Of a stretch of 6,329 bases of DNA, positions 1 through 3,938 are shown one piece after another. A program made the translations under genes and the position numbers. The notes below the pieces were generated by a model, which saw nothing but the letters and a program-made list of their open reading frames with translations, was not told the DNA's origin and searched no databases. The stretch is taken from contig JAITVU010000274.1 of the NCBI GenBank assembly GCA_031285645.1, positions 1 to 6,329 of the forward strand, in the 5' to 3' direction. Positions within the stretch are counted from its first letter, which is position 1. Each line of letters opens with the position of its first letter. The DNA comes from Oscillospiraceae bacterium. GTDB taxonomy: Bacteria > Bacillota > Clostridia > Oscillospirales > Ruminococcaceae.

Positions 1-23
1 TCCATCTGAGGGCCGTTAATGAA

Positions 24-52
24 ATTATAAATTCTTGCCCCACAAAAGACAA
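24..52 (-). promoter_or_regulatory. Minus-strand promoter leading out of the left edge (third cassette unit)
   Basis: Read on the minus strand, TTGTCT (52-47) and TATAAT (29-24) are separated by 17 bp. The -35 element lies at the same place in the left repeat copy as the -35 of the RHH promoter in the right copy, so it probably drives a third unit transcribed leftwards. The gene it would serve is outside the window. Confidence 0.5.
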
Positions 53-92
53 GTGTAAAATGCGGATATTTTTCTTGCACCGCCGACAACGC

Positions 93-121
93 TTGAAAAG
101 AACCACGGCGCATGGTAAAAT
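93..121 (+). promoter_or_regulatory. Plus-strand promoter of the left candidate small RNA
   Basis: TTGAAA (93-98), a 17-bp spacer and TAAAAT (116-121) form a good sigma-A type promoter. Both hexamers and the exact spacing are kept in the right repeat copy, although the spacer differs at two positions. A start about seven bases downstream (near 128) would fall at the foot of the first hairpin. Confidence 0.55.
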
Positions 122-127
122 ATTTGT

Positions 128-206
128 GTCGCGGTCGCCTTTGGCGGCTGTCGGTGGTGGGAAGCGGCGTTGTCTTTAGGCGTAGAGCGCCGCTTCCTTA
201 TTTTTC
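128..206 (+). ncRNA. Candidate structured small RNA, left copy, convergent with the RHH gene
   Basis: A ~78-nt transcript would start near 128, downstream of a TTGAAA-N17-TAAAAT promoter, and end in a T-rich run (TTATTTTTC, 198-206). Stem 1 pairs 131-139 with 143-151 around a TTT loop. Stem 2 pairs 160-169 with 188-197 (GGAAGCGGCG with CGCCGCTTCC, perfect) and has an inner helix CTTT/AGAG (174-177, 184-187). Compared with the right copy, the differences in stem 1 all preserve pairing when G-U wobble on the plus strand is allowed, and would make A-C mismatches on the minus strand. The 3' end overlaps the last codons of the RHH gene in antisense. No known RNA family is recognised. Expression is inferred, not shown. 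Confidence 0.5.
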
Positions 207-371
207 TTTGGACAAAAGCAGACGAATGCCCTTTCGGATTGCTTCGCCTTTGGTGATGGCATGCTTCTTACAATAGTTTATAAGTTTCATTTCTGTTTCA
301 GCATCAAGTCTAATACTATAGCGAATATCCTTTGGCTTGTCCGCTTTCGGCCTTCCAGTTTTAGGTGACAT
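198..371 (-). CDS. Small ribbon-helix-helix (CopG/Arc-like) DNA-binding protein, copy 1
   Basis: This is a 57-residue protein. A short basic N-terminus with the GRPKADKPK motif is followed by a probable beta strand (IRYSIRL, residues 16-22) and two helices (about 23-36 and 39-53), the layout of RHH repressors that bind DNA as dimers. The ATG at 371 is chosen because GAGGTG sits four bases upstream and a TTGACT-N17-TATACT promoter lies at 427-399. The longer open frame back to 488 would run through the promoter and has no ribosome site. The gene resembles the neighbour at 574-750 in length, in the GRP motif and in the helix-B pattern EA-hydrophobic-R-basic-G-hydrophobic-R. The likely role is a transcriptional repressor or antitoxin-like regulator, possibly of its own promoter. 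No toxin or mobilisation partner is visible in the window. The family assignment is fairly safe; the target is unknown. Confidence 0.8.
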   Translation of the reverse strand: MSPKTGRPKADKPKDIRYSIRLDAETEMKLINYCKKHAITKGEAIRKGIRLLLSKEK

Positions 372-399
372 TTTCACCTCACTTTCCGTCACACCTAAA
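360..399. promoter_or_regulatory. Inverted repeat across the start region of RHH copy 1
   Basis: TTTAGGTG (360-367) and CACCTAAA (392-399) are perfect inverted repeats that bracket the ribosome site and start codon. Adjacent GAC/GTC bases extend the symmetry imperfectly. It could be an operator for the RHH protein just downstream of the -10 box, or a partial hairpin limiting translation. The function is inferred. Confidence 0.4.
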
Positions 400-427
400 G
401 TATAATTAATGTCACGCAAAAAGTCAA
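399..427 (-). promoter_or_regulatory. Promoter of RHH copy 1
   Basis: On the minus strand, TTGACT (427-422), a 17-bp spacer and TATACT (404-399) form a near-consensus sigma-A promoter. The predicted start near 392 gives a short leader before the ATG at 371. The -35 lies at the edge of the repeat and the -10 lies in unit-specific sequence. Confidence 0.75.
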
Positions 428-467
428 GTGTAAAATGCGGATATTTGTCTTGCTCCGCCGACAACGC

Positions 468-496
468 TTGAAAAGAACCGCGGCGCATGATAAAAT
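468..496 (+). promoter_or_regulatory. Plus-strand promoter of the right candidate small RNA
   Basis: TTGAAA (468-473), a 17-bp spacer and TAAAAT (491-496). The hexamers and spacing are identical to those of the left repeat copy at 93-121. The predicted start is near 503. Confidence 0.55.
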
Positions 497-502
497 ATTT
501 GT

Positions 503-582
503 GCCGCAGTCGCTTTTGGCGGCTGTCGGTGCTGGGAAGCGGTATGCATCTTCAGGTGGAGGCTGCCGCTTCCTTATTTTTC
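503..582 (+). ncRNA. Candidate structured small RNA, right copy, convergent with RHH copy 2
   Basis: This is the counterpart of 128-206. Stem 1 pairs 506-514 with 518-526 around a TTT loop. Stem 2 pairs 535-542 with 566-573 (GGAAGCGG with CCGCTTCC), is enlarged by an inner helix CTTC/GGAG (550-553, 558-561) closing an AGGT loop, and is followed by TTATTTTTC. Relative to the left copy, stem 1 changes U-G to C-G (504-528), G-U to A-U (508-524) and C-G to U-G (514-518), so pairing is kept each time. The innermost pair of the apical helix changes from U-A to C-G, a two-sided change. The RNA would overlap the end of RHH copy 2 by a few bases in antisense. Its target and function are unknown. Confidence 0.5.
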
Positions 583-750
583 GAGGTCGCCTTTCAGTTT
601 CCTGACTCCCCGTCTGACCGCCTCCATTTTTGAAACGTCTTCTTGTTTGCTGTATCTTTCGATGATTTCTTTGCATTCATCATCAAATTTTACAGTCATT
701 TGATGCGGTTTCGGGTTATCTGTAGGACGCCCCATTTTACTTGTCCCCAA
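574..750 (-). CDS. Small ribbon-helix-helix (CopG/Arc-like) DNA-binding protein, copy 2
   Basis: This is a 58-residue protein read from a TTG start at 750. The TTG is preferred over the internal ATG at 735 because GAGGTG lies six bases before it, and because it aligns the leader MGTSKMGRPTDNPK with MSPKTGRPKADKPK of copy 1. The predicted fold is one beta strand (QMTVKFD, residues 17-23), helix A (24-36), then helix B with EAVRRGVRKL, the RHH pattern. It is clearly related to the 198-371 protein but well diverged, while their 3' flanks are much more alike. A strong promoter at 807-778 is embedded in an 18-bp perfect palindrome, so autorepression is likely by analogy with RHH repressors. The regulated target and any partner protein are not visible. 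Confidence 0.75.
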   Translation of the reverse strand: MGTSKMGRPTDNPKPHQMTVKFDDECKEIIERYSKQEDVSKMEAVRRGVRKLKGDLEK

Positions 751-762
751 GTCATCACCTCA

Positions 763-803
763 CTTTGGAACTTCTTAAGTATAACACTTAAGAAGTTCCA
801 AAG
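763..803. promoter_or_regulatory. Perfect 18-bp palindromic operator over the RHH copy 2 promoter
   Basis: CTTTGGAACTTCTTAAGT (763-780) and its exact complement (786-803) flank a 5-bp centre (ATAAC). The symmetry is centred on the edge of the -10 box, so a bound repressor would block RNA polymerase. The likeliest ligand is the RHH protein encoded just downstream, which is an inference. A transcript would carry only part of the left arm, so a DNA operator fits better than an RNA hairpin. Confidence 0.65.
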
Positions 804-807
804 TCAA
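778..807 (-). promoter_or_regulatory. Promoter of RHH copy 2
   Basis: On the minus strand, TTGACT (807-802) and TATACT (783-778) are 18 bp apart, with an extended -10 TG motif (TGTTATACT). The hexamers match those of RHH copy 1, but the spacer and start region differ and form the palindrome described separately. Confidence 0.75.
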
Positions 808-830
808 GTATAAAATATTTGTTCAAAATA

Positions 831-873
831 AAAACAGGCGGTATCCGGTTACTATCCGGACACCGCCTGTTTT
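831..873. terminator. Bidirectional intrinsic terminator
   Basis: The arms 831-848 and 856-873 pair at 17 of 18 positions (AAAACAGGCGGT core) around a 7-nt loop. A T-rich run follows on both strands. It lies just past the stop codon of the membrane-protein gene (minus strand) and most likely ends that transcript, insulating it from the RHH array. Confidence 0.85.
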
Positions 874-901
874 ATTCGATTTTATTATTATACCGATCCG
901 C

Positions 902-1921
902 CTAACGATCAGGCCCCTCATAGGGCGGTTCCTCAGGACGGGGCTGCGGGGGATCAGGCGGATAATCGGGTTCCACCGAGCGGTAGTCGCTCAACGTGGG
1001 GCCGCCGTAAACATGGGATTCCGCTGTGTTCTGCGGGTCGGCGGGCGGCGGCGTGACGGGCTGTTGGTATGGCGCAGGCGGCGGCGCAACGGGTTGGACA
1101 GGCGGCTCAACAGGCCGCTGGGGCTGAATGGTTCGCTCCGGCGAAGCGGGCCGCGGTGGCGCGGGCTGGTAAGGCGGCGGCGCATACCCGCCCTGTTGCT
1201 GATAGGGCGGACTTTGCTGCTGCCACGCGCCGGGCTGGTTTGGGCCCTGGGGCGGGGCGTAGCCGCCCTGTCCGGGATAATAAGCCTGCTGTGGCGGCGC
1301 GACCCAGCGCGGCTGGTTATTGCGTATGGTAAAGAGGAAAATCGGGCGCAAGAAGCCAAAGAAAACGCATAGTACGGTGTAAAGCGTGGAATTGCGGGGA
1401 GAATAGCACTGGAAAATCTTGTTCAGCGCAATCAGATAAACGACCGTATAGGCGATGTTCAGCAGAGACAGGAATATGTTGACGAGCGGGAGAAAAGCGA
1501 CCATCATGCCGGGCTCGTAACCGTAGCCGTAGCGGAAGGCATACGAGAAAATAGAGCCCCATAGGGCAAAGATGATGATATAGGATATAATGTTGAGCAG
1601 GATCGACCCGCCGAGCAAAATGAATCGGTAATTGGACCCCTTTGATTCGTATCGGTTGATGTCGTCCGTAATCGCGCCCATCATGTAAATTCTGGCAAAG
1701 GGCACCCATGCCATCCAGGGATTGGCGAGGCCGCGGTTTTTTGCCAGATGATAGAGCCCGAGCGACTCGAAAATATACATGACAAGTGAAACGCCGATAA
1801 CCACCAGCATAATAACCGCGAAAACACCGATAAACGTCATCAGGAAATCATAGCCGTAATCGTAATAGTCGTAATACCCATAGTCCAAGCACGCGACCCC
1901 CGTTCTGTTTTTTAATGCCAT
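902..1921 (-). CDS. Four-helix membrane protein with long proline/glutamine-rich C-terminal tail, function unknown
   Basis: This is a 339-residue protein from the ATG at 1921, chosen because AGGA lies eight bases upstream. An upstream in-frame ATG at 1936 overlaps that ribosome site. The N-terminus has a tyrosine-rich run (YGYYDYYDYGYD, residues 14-25). Hydrophobic segments lie at about 26-51, 99-127, 138-166 and 178-200. Between the first two, a conserved-looking stretch (ESLGLYHLAKNRGLANPW, about 52-69) resembles a group of uncharacterised clostridial membrane proteins. Residues about 207-339 are low complexity and rich in Pro, Gln, Tyr and Ala, with several PPP runs, and are probably disordered. 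It stands alone, with its own promoter region (near 2029) and a terminator at 831-873. No enzymatic motif is visible. It may scaffold or interact at the membrane, but no function is assigned. Confidence 0.85.
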   Translation of the reverse strand: MALKNRTGVACLDYGYYDYYDYGYDFLMTFIGVFAVIMLVVIGVSLVMYIFESLGLYHLAKNRGLANPWMAWVPFARIYMMGAITDDINRYESKGSNYRFILLGGSILLNIISYIIIFALWGSIFSYAFRYGYGYEPGMMVAFLPLVNIFLSLLNIAYTVVYLIALNKIFQCYSPRNSTLYTVLCVFFGFLRPIFLFTIRNNQPRWVAPPQQAYYPGQGGYAPPQGPNQPGAWQQQSPPYQQQGGYAPPPYQPAPPRPASPERTIQPQRPVEPPVQPVAPPPAPYQQPVTPPPADPQNTAESHVYGGPTLSDYRSVEPDYPPDPPQPRPEEPPYEGPDR

Positions 1922-1948
1922 TATACGAATCCTCATTAAAAACCCGCG

Positions 1949-1979
1949 AAACGCAGCGAATGCGTTTTATGCAAAACGC
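1949..1979 (-). promoter_or_regulatory. Mutually exclusive leader hairpins upstream of the membrane-protein gene
   Basis: Two perfect 7-bp stems share the same bases: GCGTTTT/AAAACGC (1962-1968 with 1973-1979) and AAACGCA/TGCGTTT (1949-1955 with 1961-1967). Read on the minus strand, the second stem is followed by CGCGGGTTTTT just before the coding region. Alternative folding of the leader is possible, but the stems are short and regulation is speculative. Confidence 0.3.
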
Positions 1980-2028
1980 GTCTATGAGCGATCGTTGAGT
2001 GGCTTGTTTTTAATAGAAGATTAATATT

Positions 2029-2037
2029 AGTATATCA
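2029..2037 (-). promoter_or_regulatory. Probable extended -10 promoter of the membrane-protein gene
   Basis: On the minus strand TGATATACT (2037-2029) is an extended -10 box. The -35 region is only a T-run and matches poorly. It would give a leader of about 100 nt and diverges from the tRNA promoter. Confidence 0.4.
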
Positions 2038-2072
2038 CAAAAAGGCGCGAAAAAAAACTGTGTTTATATGTC

Positions 2073-2101
2073 TTGAAATATAATGCCCACAGTGATATAA
2101 T
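2073..2101 (+). promoter_or_regulatory. tRNA-Thr promoter
   Basis: TTGAAA (2073-2078), a 17-bp spacer and TATAAT (2096-2101). The mature tRNA begins 15 bases after the -10 box, consistent with a short 5' leader removed by RNase P. Confidence 0.8.
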
Positions 2102-2116
2102 AATGAAGCTTGCCTT

Positions 2117-2193
2117 GCTGGAGTAGCTCAGCTGGTAGAGCAGCTGATTCGTAATCAGCAGGTTCGTGGGTTCAAATCCCATCTCCAGCTCCA
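2117..2193 (+). tRNA. tRNA-Thr (anticodon CGT)
   Basis: The complete cloverleaf is visible. The 7-bp acceptor stem is GCTGGAG (2117-2123) with CTCCAGC (2183-2189), the D arm is GCTC/GAGC, the anticodon arm is GCTGA-TTCGTAA-TCAGC with CGT in the middle, and the T arm is GTGGG-TTCAAAT-CCCAT. The discriminator T and an encoded CCA end the gene at 2193. CGT reads the threonine codon ACG. The variable loop is AGGTTC, six bases where five are usual. The gene is transcribed alone from its own promoter and followed by a terminator. Confidence 0.95.
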
Positions 2194-2215
2194 GCAGCTT
2201 GAAGCTGCATGCAGA

Positions 2216-2249
2216 CGCGCCTCCGGTTTTGCCGGGGGCGCGGTTTTTA
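2216..2249 (+). terminator. Intrinsic terminator of the tRNA transcript
   Basis: CGCGCCTCCGG (2216-2226) pairs with CCGGGGGCGCG (2232-2242), with one G-U, across a 5-nt loop, followed by GTTTTTAT. A smaller hairpin GCAGCTT/AAGCTGC (2194-2208) lies directly after the CCA. Confidence 0.9.
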
Positions 2250-2328
2250 TGTCCGCGGGCAGGCTTTGTCGTCATGACTACGCGTACCAGAGTTTTCGAT
2301 TGCTCCCATTTGTGTGATGTAGTTAAAC

Positions 2329-2393
2329 AACTTTAAAATGGGGATATTTTAAAGTTTGAAAGCGTTGCTTTCAGGCCACGCCATAAGCGTGGC
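2329..2393. other. Run of three consecutive perfect hairpins, unassigned
   Basis: AACTTTAAAAT/ATTTTAAAGTT (2329-2339, 2346-2356), GAAAGC/GCTTTC (2358-2363, 2367-2372) and GCCACGC/GCGTGGC (2375-2381, 2387-2393) follow one another with almost no gaps. No promoter, ORF or T-tract goes with them. They might be a structured RNA fragment or the end of an IS200/IS605-like or miniature element. No transposase or second end is visible. Confidence 0.4.
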
Positions 2394-2436
2394 GTTTGAC
2401 TATGAAGAACAAAAAAAGCCGCTTACCGTTATGCGA

Positions 2437-2497
2437 TAAAACAATAACGAGAATAAGACAAGCCGACCAAATGGTCGGCTTGTCTTATTCTCGTTAT
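2437..2497 (-). terminator. Intrinsic terminator of the abrB-family gene, 25-bp perfect stem
   Basis: The arms 2444-2468 and 2473-2497 are perfect complements around AAAT. On the minus strand the stem is followed by TGTTTTAT. It starts 20 bp past the stop codon at 2518. The core GACC/GGTC end with AAGCC flanks would suffice; the stem is much longer than needed. Confidence 0.85.
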
Positions 2498-2517
2498 CGC
2501 TTTCCGGGGCCGGTGTG

Positions 2518-2778
2518 CTATTCCTCGGCGCCCGGCACTGCTTTTTTCATGGCCTCAATACAGCCCGAGCATATATTTTTACCCTTGAAAGAAGTAATGC
2601 CGTCGGCCCGGCCGCAGAAAATACAGCTCGGCTCATATTTCTGAAGCATGATGAAGTTGCCGTCAACATAAATTTCTAGGGGATCGCGTTCATCAATATC
2701 CAGTACTTTCCTCAACTCTTTAGGAAGCACAATGCGCCCTAAATCGTCAACTTTTCTAACAATTCCTGTGGATTTCAT
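2518..2778 (-). CDS. abrB: AbrB-family transition-state transcriptional regulator with C-terminal Cys4 motif
   Basis: This is an 86-residue protein. The N-terminal SpoVT/AbrB swapped-hairpin DNA-binding domain (residues 1-50) opens with MKSTGIVRKVDDLGRIVLPKE, which matches Bacillus subtilis AbrB closely, and continues with the LEIYVDG and LQKYEP segments. The C-terminus differs from Bacillus AbrB: two CxxC pairs (C52-C55 and C70-C73) suggest a small zinc-binding unit, an arrangement known in clostridial AbrB-like proteins. The ATG at 2778 is chosen by homology, with AGGGAG about ten bases upstream. The frame upstream contains the promoter. Family members are dimeric or tetrameric DNA-binding proteins that repress post-exponential and sporulation genes. 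It is monocistronic, with a consensus promoter (2876-2848) and a strong terminator. Which AbrB/SpoVT paralogue it is cannot be decided here. Confidence 0.9.
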   Translation of the reverse strand: MKSTGIVRKVDDLGRIVLPKELRKVLDIDERDPLEIYVDGNFIMLQKYEPSCIFCGRADGITSFKGKNICSGCIEAMKKAVPGAEE

Positions 2779-2847
2779 CTGTTTCCACTCCCTTATTTTA
2801 AATAATTGCCTGATTGTCATTTTGTGATCTTTTTCTACATATTTCGG

Positions 2848-2876
2848 ATTATAATATATTTTACCAATAATGTCAA
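2848..2876 (-). promoter_or_regulatory. Consensus sigma-A promoter of the abrB-family gene
   Basis: On the minus strand, TTGACA (2876-2871), a 17-bp spacer and TATAAT (2853-2848) match the consensus exactly. The predicted leader is about 65 nt. Such a strong promoter suggests high basal transcription limited by a repressor, which in Bacillus would be AbrB itself and Spo0A. No clear Spo0A box is seen. Confidence 0.9.
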
Positions 2877-2886
2877 ATGTTAACAA

Positions 2887-3221
2887 TATTAAAACAACGA
2901 AAACTCAAATATATTTTATATTTAATGTCGTCCGCGCGTTCTATACCCGGCGGACTTTAAAAATGGTGTTTATACTATGCCTGATACCAATATCCGTTAA
3001 AAAGAGCGATGTTTTTATCTGCTTGTTAATTGGATATTGGTATAAAACAATATATTGATTTTTTCTTTCATGATTGTCCCCAAGCGGACATATATATTTA
3101 TATAATGTTTGCATCAATGCGGCCAATGAGCGCAAATACTGCGTATACACGGGGCCGCGGCCAGTACATGCGGATAGGTCGAATACTGATCCGGGGATCA
3201 ATTGAAGAAGCGGGTGATCAT
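2887..3221. other. AT-rich intergenic region between the abrB-family gene and spmA
   Basis: No gene is supported in this 335-bp stretch. It holds a weak hairpin GTCCGC/GCGGAC (2930-2935, 2950-2955), the 12-bp inverted repeat at 2984-3043 and a TATAAT-like box (3101-3106) without a matching -35. The open frames through it lack ribosome sites. A promoter for spmA should lie here, possibly a sporulation-sigma type, but none is convincing by eye. Confidence 0.5.
2984..3043. repeat. 12-bp perfect inverted repeat spanning 60 bp
   Basis: ATACCAATATCC (2984-2995) and GGATATTGGTAT (3032-3043) are exact complements separated by 36 bp. The position, between the divergent abrB-family gene and spmA, would suit an operator pair or the tips of a tiny mobile-element remnant. 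No target-site duplication is obvious. Confidence 0.5.
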
Positions 3222-3878
3222 ATGATGAAGTGGATGTTTTCGGGCCTGATTCTCATCGCCGTTGTTTTCGGATTGCTGAACGGGCGCATGAACGAGGTGA
3301 CGAACGCCGCCCTGAATGAATGCGGCAACGCCGTTCAGCTCTGCATAACCCTGATGGGGACCATGTGCATGTGGAGCGGGCTTATGAAAATTGCCGAAAA
3401 ATCCAAATTGACCGAAAAGATGAGCGCCTTTATCGCGCCTGTCATCGGGCGGCTGTTCGGCGGCCTCGACCACCGCAGCCCGGCGGCCCAGGCCATCACC
3501 CTTAACCTATCCGCCAATTTGCTGGGCCTTGGGAACGCCGCCACGCCTTTAGGCATACACGCCATGAAGGAGCTTCATAAAATGAACGGAGCATCCGATA
3601 CGGCGTCCGATAACATGATCCTGTTTGTCGTACTCAATACAGCGTCGCTCCAGCTTGTGCCCACGACAACGGCGCTGCTCCGCGCAAAAGCGGGGTCCGC
3701 GATGCCGCTCGATATTCTGCCCGCCGTCATTTGCGCCTCATTCGCCTCGATAACGGTCGGCATTATCGTCGCTAAGACGCTCAGCGCCATATCGGCGGCG
3801 AAAGGCGGTCAGCCCAGCGTACGAAAAAAAGCGCCTTCCGGTGTCCCGTTCCTGAAAGGGGCGGGCCGGGCAGGATGA
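3222..3878 (+). CDS. spmA: Spore maturation protein A (SpmA), nucleoside-recognition/Gate-domain membrane protein
   Basis: This is a 218-residue integral membrane protein. The N-terminal segment MMKWMFSGLILIAVVFGLLNG and the motif NLSANLLGLGNAATPLGI (residues 95-112) match SpmA of Bacillus. Hydrophobic segments lie at about 3-20, 36-56, 131-152 and 165-188. In Bacillus, SpmA and SpmB together are needed for spore core dehydration and heat resistance. The first of two adjacent ATGs (3222) fits GCGGGTGATC, a match to the 3' part of the ideal ribosome site, better than 3225. The longer open frame to 3030 has no ribosome site. The C-terminus carries a basic tail of roughly 25 residues (RKKAPSG) that makes it longer than the ~196-residue Bacillus protein. 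spmB follows 141 bp downstream. Confidence 0.93.
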   Translation: MMKWMFSGLILIAVVFGLLNGRMNEVTNAALNECGNAVQLCITLMGTMCMWSGLMKIAEKSKLTEKMSAFIAPVIGRLFGGLDHRSPAAQAITLNLSANLLGLGNAATPLGIHAMKELHKMNGASDTASDNMILFVVLNTASLQLVPTTTALLRAKAGSAMPLDILPAVICASFASITVGIIVAKTLSAISAAKGGQPSVRKKAPSGVPFLKGAGRAG

Positions 3879-3908
3879 CAGGGGATGAACGTCCGTTAAT
3901 ACGACCGC

Positions 3909-3938
3909 TTTTAAGGCGCGTTACGCCGCGCCTTAAAA
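3909..3938 (+). other. 12-bp perfect stem in the spmA-spmB gap
   Basis: TTTTAAGGCGCG (3909-3920) and CGCGCCTTAAAA (3927-3938) pair perfectly across a 6-nt loop. On the plus strand it is followed by AAAGACG and not a T-run, so it is a poor intrinsic terminator in either direction. It might stabilise or partly separate the two messages. Confidence 0.5.

Larger units (their letters stand above)
47..206 (-). repeat. Direct repeat, left copy (160 bp)
   Basis: This stretch is closely similar, in the same orientation, to 422-582, with scattered substitutions and one single-base length difference inside a loop. The copy runs from the -35 element of an outward minus-strand promoter to the stop codon and last codons of the upstream RHH gene. 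It contains a plus-strand promoter, two hairpins and a T-tract. The repeat and the RHH gene together form a cassette of about 375 bp repeated in tandem. Confidence 0.9.
422..582 (-). repeat. Direct repeat, right copy (161 bp)
   Basis: This is the second copy of the 47-206 repeat in the same orientation. It sits between the two RHH genes and holds their divergent signals: the -35 of the copy-1 promoter at one end, and at the other the 3' end of copy 2 with the plus-strand RNA hairpins. A frame through part of it (residues MRRGSFQALSA) is open in both copies but has no ribosome site, and most differences there change the amino acid, so it is not treated as coding. Confidence 0.9.

Noticed and set aside
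372..488. N-terminal extension of RHH copy 1 (MRRGSFQALSA...)
   Set aside because: It runs through the promoter and the repeat and has no ribosome site, and most differences between the repeat copies alter the amino acid. The ATG at 371 has a proper site.
47..582. Integron-like cassette array with attC recombination sites
   Set aside because: The repeats contain hairpins but no GTTRRRY/RYYYAAC core pair at the right places, and no integrase is present. Tandem duplication explains the layout.
47..582. CRISPR array
   Set aside because: There are only two long (160-bp) repeats separated by a gene, without short regular repeats or spacers.
395..676. 93-residue minus-strand ORF overlapping RHH copy 2 in another frame
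   Set aside because: It is a shadow of the RHH gene and repeat. Its composition (R/K/P/C rich, no domain) and lack of a ribosome site argue against coding.
198..750. Toxin-antitoxin operon with RHH antitoxins
   Set aside because: No toxin-sized partner gene adjoins either RHH gene inside the window. A link through the small RNA remains possible but unsupported.
2027..2275. 82-residue minus-strand ORF containing EMGFEPTNLLITNQLLYQLSY
   Set aside because: It is the antisense translation of the tRNA-Thr gene, a well-known source of false protein entries. It has no ribosome site.
3030..3221. 64-residue N-terminal extension of SpmA
   Set aside because: There is no ribosome site at the early ATG, the sequence does not resemble SpmA, and the family starts at the membrane segment beginning MMKWMF.
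3909..3938. Terminator after spmA
   Set aside because: The stem is strong, but no T-run follows it on either strand.
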